64,000 bases of DNA from Desmodus rotundus (taxonomy: Eukaryota > Chordata > Mammalia > Chiroptera > Phyllostomidae): contig NC_071389.1 in assembly GCF_022682495.2 (NCBI RefSeq), positions 184,063,556 to 184,127,555 of the forward strand, read 5' to 3'. Shown piece after piece: positions 57,800-64,000 of this stretch. The notes beneath the pieces are model-generated. The model made no database searches. It was not told the DNA's origin and saw nothing but the letters and a program-made list of their open reading frames with translations. The position numbers and the translations under genes are program-made. The first letter of the stretch is position 1. Each line of letters begins with the position of its first letter.

Positions 57800-57814
57800 T
57801 GGGTGGTAGTTTTT

Positions 57815-57949
57815 AAGATGGGAGAAAACTAAGGTTGCTTACTAAAGGGGAATAAAACAATATGAAATTGGAAATAGAAATCCAGGAACTGGAGAGGGGA
57901 GGGGGGATGTTAATGGTGGATAAATGTCCCTCCACAACCATTGTGTTCT
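57815..57949. other. Unassigned sequence
   Basis: Nothing recognised. Confidence 0.4.
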
Positions 57950-58310
57950 ATCAAAATCACAGCTGGCGTGTGTTTTCCACCTTCACTTCTAACACCTTCA
58001 ATAATTCTTTATGGGGCACGGGTTAAAATTTAATCCTAAACTTTGCATATAAATGATCTCAACTTCTGAATTCATCTCTCCCATGTTACATCCCACAAGT
58101 CATACCCAAAATGATTCTGGGAGCCTTTTCTTACCTCCTTCACTTCTCTCTGCTTTTTTATGAAATCTATCCATATCTTAAGACCTTGTTCAATTTCCTC
58201 TTAATGTTTCCCCAGTTACCTCAGTTCATAGCAATTACTCCCTTTATAGCACTTCTGTAGCATGTATACGCTTCTTTATTTTTCCTCTCTTGTATAGTTA
58301 TTCACCCAGT
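57950..58310 (+). mobile_element. L2 LINE fragment
   Basis: Sense text: 'aaaatttaatcctaaacttt', 'tcttacctccttcacttctc', 'aagaccttgttcaatttcct', 'tttatagcacttctgtagca'. The order fits the L2 3' region. Confidence 0.6.
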
Positions 58311-58599
58311 CATGTGTATGTTCCTGCTCCCTAAACCAGTTGTAAGGACATGAAGGTTTTTCCCTCTCCAACATCTGGGAGAATCTCCAGGCTCTACCAT
58401 CTGGGGTCCTTGTATTAGAGTCAACTGCAATATAATAGTCCTTTAAACATGGGAAAAGATTGAAATTCCCTCTGTGAAGGTCAGTGGTGACCTTGTGAGA
58501 GTAATTGACAGGTACAGTAGGGAGCATCAGGAGCTAAATGTGGCGTAAGGCAGGTAGGACAGTGAGGGTTAGTGCACAATCCTAGAAGGGTCCAAGTCA
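58311..58599. other. Unassigned sequence
   Basis: Nothing recognised; the 83-codon minus-strand frame at 58276-58527 has no domain. Confidence 0.4.
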
Positions 58600-58790
58600 T
58601 TCAATAAATAATTAATGAGCAACTACTGTGAACAGAGCACTGTCTTAGATATGAAAGATAGAGCAGTGAACAAAACAGAACACTTCTCTGCTCTCATGGA
58701 GCTTATAGTTCAGAATAGCAGATGGACACTGAGCATGTGATTTCAAATGTAGCAAATGGAAGAAAAAGAAGAGTGCAGTGAGAGAGTATT
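58600..58790 (-). mobile_element. L2 LINE 3' end (antisense)
   Basis: Plus-strand reading: 'cattcaataaataattaatg', 'agcaactactgtgaacagag', 'cactgtcttagatatgaaag', 'ctctcatggagcttatagtt', 'the classic antisense L2 order. Confidence 0.8.
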
Positions 58791-58837
58791 ACATCCTATA
58801 TATTCCTGTTACACTGTACAAGAGTGTAAGCCTGATA

Positions 58838-58873
58838 CTACAGTGTATCAGAGCACAGCCTGATACACTGTAG
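58838..58873. repeat. Perfect 14-bp inverted repeat (hairpin)
   Basis: ctacagtgtatcag (58838-58851), an 8-base spacer agcacagc, then ctgatacactgtag (58860-58873). The stem is perfect. Related half-sites lie just upstream (gttacactgtaca at 58808-58820 and cctgatactac at 58831-58841). Confidence 0.95.
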
Positions 58874-60044
58874 GCACCCCCTGTCTGAAAGAATGGAGAG
58901 GATGAGGAAAGGAAAGAGGAAGGGAAAGAAGAGAGAAGAAAAGTGAAAGGGAGAGAAGGGAAGGAGACAGGAGAAGGGACGTTAATTATGAATCCAAAAA
59001 CCTCATATGTTACTGATGGTATGGATAAAAATGCAAAGTTTTTAGAAAGGTTAAGTTCATTCATTCACAAAGCAGGTGTTTATTAAGAACTTAATGTATG
59101 TGATGTCCCAAGATGGAGTTGTTTTTTATTACAGGTGAGACATCTAACTGAATAAGAGTTTAGATTGTGGTGAAATCAAAAGGAAGCTTTGAACTAGATG
59201 ACTTCTAGACTCTCTCGCTTGCTTCTCTAAAATCCTGGACCTCATTCATCAACTATGTAACAGAATCCTACCCGCATTAGTTGTGCGCAGGCATTGCTTG
59301 AGGTGAACTGCTTACATTTGGATAGGTTTTTTTCAGAGTCATAAGTGAAACAGATGATTTGTAGCCACTCACTGACTTAAAAATTTCTGTTTCTGAGGCA
59401 AACGGATAAATTTATTTTTAAAAAATTGGAATTTGGGAGACTTCATGAATACCCAAATCCTGAGAAGGGAAAAATGATATGTGAGAGACACCTCCAATGG
59501 AGCAGCTGTTGGTAACAGTCAGCTACTACGTCGACATATGAAACTGCATCCTGTGTCACATTATTTGTCATTTTAATGCAGTAATATAACCACGAGATTA
59601 CAAAGTTAAATTTATGTAAATCATGTTTTGCAAATTACTGGAGCAGACTGTGGGGGCTGTTTGTACTCAATCTGCTAATGAAAGGACCCATCTTACCAAC
59701 AGAAAAATCAAATGAAGAAAATATTTTGCTGTACTTCCTTTGGTCTATTTTGAAGTTGTAAAATATTCTGTTAAGAATATTTCCCCCAAAGGCTTTCATT
59801 TGGAAGAGACAGGAAAAAGAGAAAAGTCTGTGTTCATCCATTGGTAAAGAGGCTACCTTGGGAGCTGGGGAATGTTCCCCTTGGTTTATTGTCTATTTTG
59901 CAAGGCTGGTGGTATATTTGCTCCCAACTGATTAATCTATCAAGCCCCCAATGTTTTCAAGGAACCATAGACTACTCAGGCAATCCTTATGAGATGCTCC
60001 CACATTATGAATCTAACATTCATTCTCATAGATGGCAGTGTGAC
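58874..60044. other. Unassigned; purine-rich block and L2-like piece
   Basis: A GGAA/GAGA-rich low-complexity block spans about 58890-58980. An antisense L2-like piece is at 59055-59115 ('cattcattcacaaagcaggt'). Otherwise nothing is recognised. Confidence 0.4.
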
Positions 60045-60250
60045 TAATGATGGTGCTTTGCATTTCTATAACAATTTACACTTTCCAGACCACTTCCACA
60101 TTCATCATCTCATTTGATTCTCATGACAACCCTGTGAGGTCTGAGGGCAGGAATTATTGGTCTTCTATTTCACATGAGGAAGAGCAACTCAAGGCTTACA
60201 GGGGATGTCACCTCCCCAACCTAGTAAATGGTAAAGTCATGAGTCAACAT
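60045..60250 (-). mobile_element. MIR SINE (antisense)
   Basis: Plus-strand reading: 'catcatctcatttgattctc', 'atgacaaccctgtgaggtct', 'tatttcacatgaggaagagc', 'cctagtaaatggtaaagtca'. Confidence 0.75.
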
Positions 60251-60257
60251 AGGCCTT

Positions 60258-60680
60258 CTGAAATATATATAGATATAGTATAAATGTAGATATAGATGTA
60301 TGGATATGGATATAGATGTAGATAGAGATAGAGATGGATATAGATATAGACAGATACAGATATTGATATAGATATGCAATGGTATAGATATATAGATGGA
60401 TATGGATATAAGTATAGAAGATATGGAAATAGATGTGGATATAGATGATATAGGTATGGATATGGATATAGATGATATAGATATGGATATAGATATAGAT
60501 ATAGATGTAGACAGAGATAGAGATGTAGAGATATAGATATAGACAGATACAGATATGGATATAGATGTGGAGAGTTATAATATATAGATGGATAGGGATA
60601 TAAATTTAGATGATATGGATATAGATGATTAGATATAGATGATAAAGGTATGGATATAGATATAGACATAGACATATGTC
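60258..60680. repeat. Long GATATA-type microsatellite
   Basis: About 420 bp of imperfect (gatata)n mixed with gatagat, ggatat and gatgta units. Higher-order similarity exists between sub-blocks, for example 'agatatagacagatacagat' near 60343 and again near 60533. The 143-codon minus-strand frame (serine/isoleucine/tyrosine/leucine-rich) is a product of this repeat, not a gene. Confidence 0.95.
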
Positions 60681-61394
60681 CCTTATATCATCTGGGGTTC
60701 AGTGCAGGAGACAGAACCACTCTAAGTGTTGCAGAAAAACAATCTAATAGAGCAGCCAAAGTCAGACACTGCCCCAGGTTATTCGACTCAAGGGCCCATC
60801 ACTGTTGCCACCGTACAGAAGTCTGGAAGCTGCTATTGTCACAAGAAAAAGCCAAAACTATCTATAAATAGTCACTTCCCACAACCATGCTGTACACCTG
60901 ATATAAAATAACATTGCATGTCAAAAATCTACTTAGAAATATAGAAGAAATGAGCAAAATATGAAATCAACCCTCGGCAAACACCAGAATCATTTCTGCA
61001 GGCAATTGCTCCAATGCATGCTAAAATTAGTGGGCTAAAGATGAAGGAGAGTAAGATATTTGCCTAGTTTTAAAATATTTTTCTCAAAGATTGCAAAGGA
61101 CCTTGAAAGTTTCATCTTATCACATATTTGATTAGAATAAATAGCCCAATAAAACCATTTTAAAATATTTTTTCTCTAAATATTACCTAATTACAAAAGG
61201 CAAATAGTAATTTACAGTAAAAAAATAAAATCTGGCAAGCACTATCTTAATCAAATGATTAAGCTGAGCAGCACTAGTAATAAGACATCCCAGTGTTGTG
61301 TAATTTCTGATATTGTGCACATCACCTCTACAGTATTCTTTCCAAAAAAAAATTTTCAATTAAATTATTTAAAAAGTCAAGCTCAGATGAAGGG
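60681..61394. other. Unassigned sequence
   Basis: Nothing recognised; AT-rich from 61050 to 61380. Confidence 0.4.
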
Positions 61395-61585
61395 ATGCAC
61401 CACAAAATATCTGGCCAGTAACGTACAAAATTGTCAAGGACATAAGAGTGAAGGGAGACTGAAAATCTGTTGAGATTAGACGACAACTGAATGCAATATG
61501 GTATTCTGGATGGGATCCTGAAACAGACAGAGGACATTTGTGGAAAATATGATGGCATCTAAATAAAGTTCCTGCTTTAGCAACA
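61395..61585 (+). mobile_element. Ancient L1M-type 3' fragment
   Basis: 'caaaattgtcaaggacataa', 'gacgacaactgaatgcaata' and 'gggatcctgaaacagacaga' match the sense text of an old, widespread mammalian LINE 3' region. The subfamily is not fixed. Confidence 0.5.
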
Positions 61586-61995
61586 ACCACAGCAGGAAAA
61601 TGGCTTGTATTTTGCTTTCACTTTCCAAATTTCACAGGAATGGACATGATTGGCAGAACTGAATTCTCATCCAGAACTTTAGTTGCAAAGAAGAAAGGAG
61701 TCTATGAAATGTAGTTCTTAGGATGGGGTTGAGAGCACCAATTACAGTCTCAATCATACCCCTTTTAAAAATGCATGGTGCTTATTAACATTTTAAGGCT
61801 ATTAAAAAAAAACCCGCAGTAAAGAAAACTATTCAACTTTAACCTTGCTGAACTCAGCTTTTCCCAAAATTATTTGACCATAAAACTCTGTATCCGGCAG
61901 CCCTTCATTAAGCGGAACACACTCAGGGAAATTGTGCACTGAGGCAAGCTGGGGGCAGCCATGTGCAGCATGAACTCATGGGCACCAATATGTCA
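61586..61995. other. Unassigned sequence
   Basis: Nothing recognised. Confidence 0.4.
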
Positions 61996-62560
61996 ATCAA
62001 GCAACCAACAAACAGTAGCAGTGAGCACCTGCTGCAGGCACTCTGGTAGGCATTGGGGCAGCTCCTAGGCCAATGCCAGTCAACGCAACAAACATGTGAG
62101 ACAAAATCCCTTTCCCTGGAGTGATTACAGTGCAGTTGAAAAAACCACCCCTATGTATAGGCCACAGACATTTAAGGTGCCAGAATTAATACTAAGTGAG
62201 AAGTGAGTTAAGTAAGACCAGTAACAGAACAGAACAGAAACAATCATCCATCACCAATGGTCCAATCCAGCCAGCAATCCAAGCTTTTTAAAACAACTGA
62301 CTATTGTTGAGTGAGCCAAGCACCCTCTGTCAACCTGCCCCACCACTCTCTATTGTCTCAGGTCTGCCCAGATCACCAAATTATGTTTCTTCTTGGGACC
62401 TGTAGCCATTTGGATTTGGTGCACAGAGGTGGACACATGGATGGTGAGAAGACTTTATGGGAAGGGTACAACTTGAACGAAGCTTTAAAGGCTAAGTGGG
62501 ACAGCACCCTTAGCAGTATCCGTCCTGGACTTTTGGGAGAACATACATGTTCCATGTGTT
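61996..62560 (-). mobile_element. L2 LINE fragment (antisense)
   Basis: Plus-strand reading: 'tgagcacctgctgcaggcac', 'aaatccctttccctggagtg', 'attacagtgcagttgaaaaa', and much later 'aagctttaaaggctaagtgg', consistent with a long diverged antisense L2 copy. The frame at 62311-62580 lies within it. Confidence 0.6.
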
Positions 62561-63569
62561 TGTGGGCAGGATATGGTTAAAGGGTAACCTCAGATACAGC
62601 TACTGAGGCCTCGCTGAGTGCTCTGGAAACATATCCCCTTACAGTGGAGAAATTTCCAATGAGAAAAGAACATATGAGGAGGTTCTCAACTGTACTATAG
62701 GAGAGAGAGCACATCTTCCCCTAAAGCAAAGAAAGTTTAAAAGGGGAGCCCAACATGCCCCTTCTCATTTATTAGAGAGAAAGAAAACATATGATATATA
62801 ATGGCAACTGCATCTCATTCTAGTGAGGTTCCCGCTATGAAAAAGCAATCTTTTCTGTAGAAGCAGCTTAGGTGGAACACTTAAAATATAATTTTCCATG
62901 CATCCAAATTTGGAAATCTTATCCTATAACAATTTGGGAGGCTTTTTCTTCCCTCACCTCACCCCACCCCCACTTTCTTATACTGTATTGAGAAAACCTA
63001 ATACTTGCATTCTACTTTTTTTAAATACTTTCAAAGAGAAATGTACTTACGAGGGGGCTTTTAAAAATTCTTAAGGGGCATTAATTAGGAAACATAAAAA
63101 TGAAAATGTTTTAAAGATAGTAGCATTACTCAGGGCCATAAAACCTGGCTTTGGGAAACTAAGGAGACATTTGGATGAATGGAAATCGCTTTTCATACAA
63201 TCTTATCATACCGCATTGTTAAAATTGTTTTCAGGGAGGTCACAGTGAAAGAAGAAACTACTCGGTGTAAGTGTTAGCTGGCTGGTTTTATAGCACAACT
63301 ATCACTGGTGAGGTGACTGAACTGTTTGAAAACCAACCCTGCCATTCTTGTCTTCCCAGTGAGGACTTGGTGAGTATTCTGAAATAAGTACACAGTTTAT
63401 TCATCACCAGCGTCCTGAAGCTGGATGAACCCTGCTTTTCCTCATGTAGCACCACGCATGCGTGCCAACAGCAAAGGATATCCCCCACTGCACCCGTCGG
63501 GATGTAGTGCTCTGGCTTTCTGGAATGATGTGGAATATACCAAAAGCAACACCCCTCAGATATCAACTC
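62561..63569. other. Unassigned sequence
   Basis: No gene or assignable repeat recognised; the 96-codon minus-strand frame at 63288-63578 has no domain. Confidence 0.4.
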
Positions 63570-64000
63570 TTTTTTCATTCAATAAATATTTACTGAGCAC
63601 CTACTATGCACCAGGCACCAAGATAGGCACCAGGATACCACGGTGTCTACAAGAGATGTGTCCTCATCATCACGTAGTTTACAGTCTAGAGGGGAAGTCA
63701 GACAGGAAGTCAACAGTCAAATGAACACATCATTCTAGGGGTTGGCAAACCATGGAGGAAGACAGAATTCTACTAAGAAAGGGTTATAGGGACAGCCTCT
63801 CCAAGGAACTAACATTTGCCAAGAGGCCTCAGTGAAGGCAAAGGCACCGCAGTGGGAAAGAGCTTGGCATGTTCACGAAAAACACAAGAAATGTGAGTGA
63901 AGTCTATCAGAAAGGTTGATGATGGAACTAGAGAGAGGGTCCATGACAAAGAGCCCTGATTTAATTCTGGGAGCAATCAGAAGCCACCAAAAGGCTCTGT
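63570..64000 (-). mobile_element. L2 LINE (antisense), running off the window
   Basis: The plus strand starts 'cattcaataaatatttactg' and 'agcacctactatgcaccagg', continues 'tacagtctagaggggaagtc', 'ccaagaggcctcagtgaagg' and 'aaagagcttggcatgttcac', and reaches 'gggagcaatcagaagccacc' at the edge. This is one of the best-preserved L2 copies here. Confidence 0.85.

Noticed and set aside
60244..60675. 143-codon serine/isoleucine/tyrosine/leucine-rich minus-strand frame
   Set aside because: Direct translation of the GATATA microsatellite.
1..64000. CRISPR array, prophage, operon or other bacterial or defence-type system
   Set aside because: The sequence is vertebrate repeat-rich DNA; no spaced direct-repeat array, ribosome-binding sites or gene clusters are present.

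Overview
This is a window of mammalian, almost certainly bat (Chiroptera), nuclear DNA. The diagnostic signal is six tRNA-derived Ves-type SINEs, a family known from bats: three show clear target-site duplications (TSDs) and a fourth a shorter, likely one. They sit among L1/half-L1 copies, Tc1/mariner elements and the ancient elements shared by placental mammals (MIR, L2, MER5-like, MaLR/MLT1 LTRs, Tigger, hAT). There is no bacterial-type gene organisation, no rRNA, no functional tRNA gene, no CRISPR array, and no intact protein-coding gene that I can support. The open reading frames present are short and mostly lie inside repeats or low-complexity sequence. The window reads as intergenic or deep intronic sequence.

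Layout. 0-9 kb: an inverted-repeat/insertion puzzle at the left edge, then old L1ME, L2, MIR and MLT1 pieces. 9-17 kb: MaLR LTRs, a Ves SINE, and a nested zone holding an L1 with a mariner-type MITE inside it, an L2 with a hAT MITE inside it, and an MLT1 LTR split by a Tigger-like element. 17-26 kb: sparse sequence with three Ves SINEs, a MER5-like element, an MLT1 LTR, L1 ends and MIRs. 26.28-26.52 kb: a decayed exon of an axonemal-type dynein heavy chain (third AAA module) with splice sites still recognisable; it is the only trace of a host protein-coding gene I could recognise. 28-34 kb: an MLT1 LTR split by an L1, then a long L2. 34-38 kb: repeat-poor, AT-rich sequence that looks like candidate conserved non-coding DNA. 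38.8-40.4 kb: a cluster of younger insertions (Ves, L1 tail, internally deleted mariner, Ves). 40.7-47 kb: L2 split by a MaLR LTR, another MaLR LTR, and a 5'-truncated L1 with TSD. 47-55.4 kb: LTR fragments and a roughly 2.6-kb half-L1 (HAL1-type) element with a 5' inversion of the kind produced by twin priming. 55-64 kb: old repeats, a 60-bp L1-tail insertion with a 15-bp TSD, a perfect 14-bp hairpin, a 420-bp GATATA-type microsatellite and L2 to the window end.

The features do not cooperate as a pathway. The window records successive transposition waves: L2/MIR, then MaLR and DNA transposons, then L1/HAL1, mariner and Ves. The two observations most worth following are the dynein exon remnant and the twin-primed HAL1. 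Family names are from recognition of consensus features by eye; boundaries without a stated TSD or terminal repeat are approximate to about 10-30 bp.
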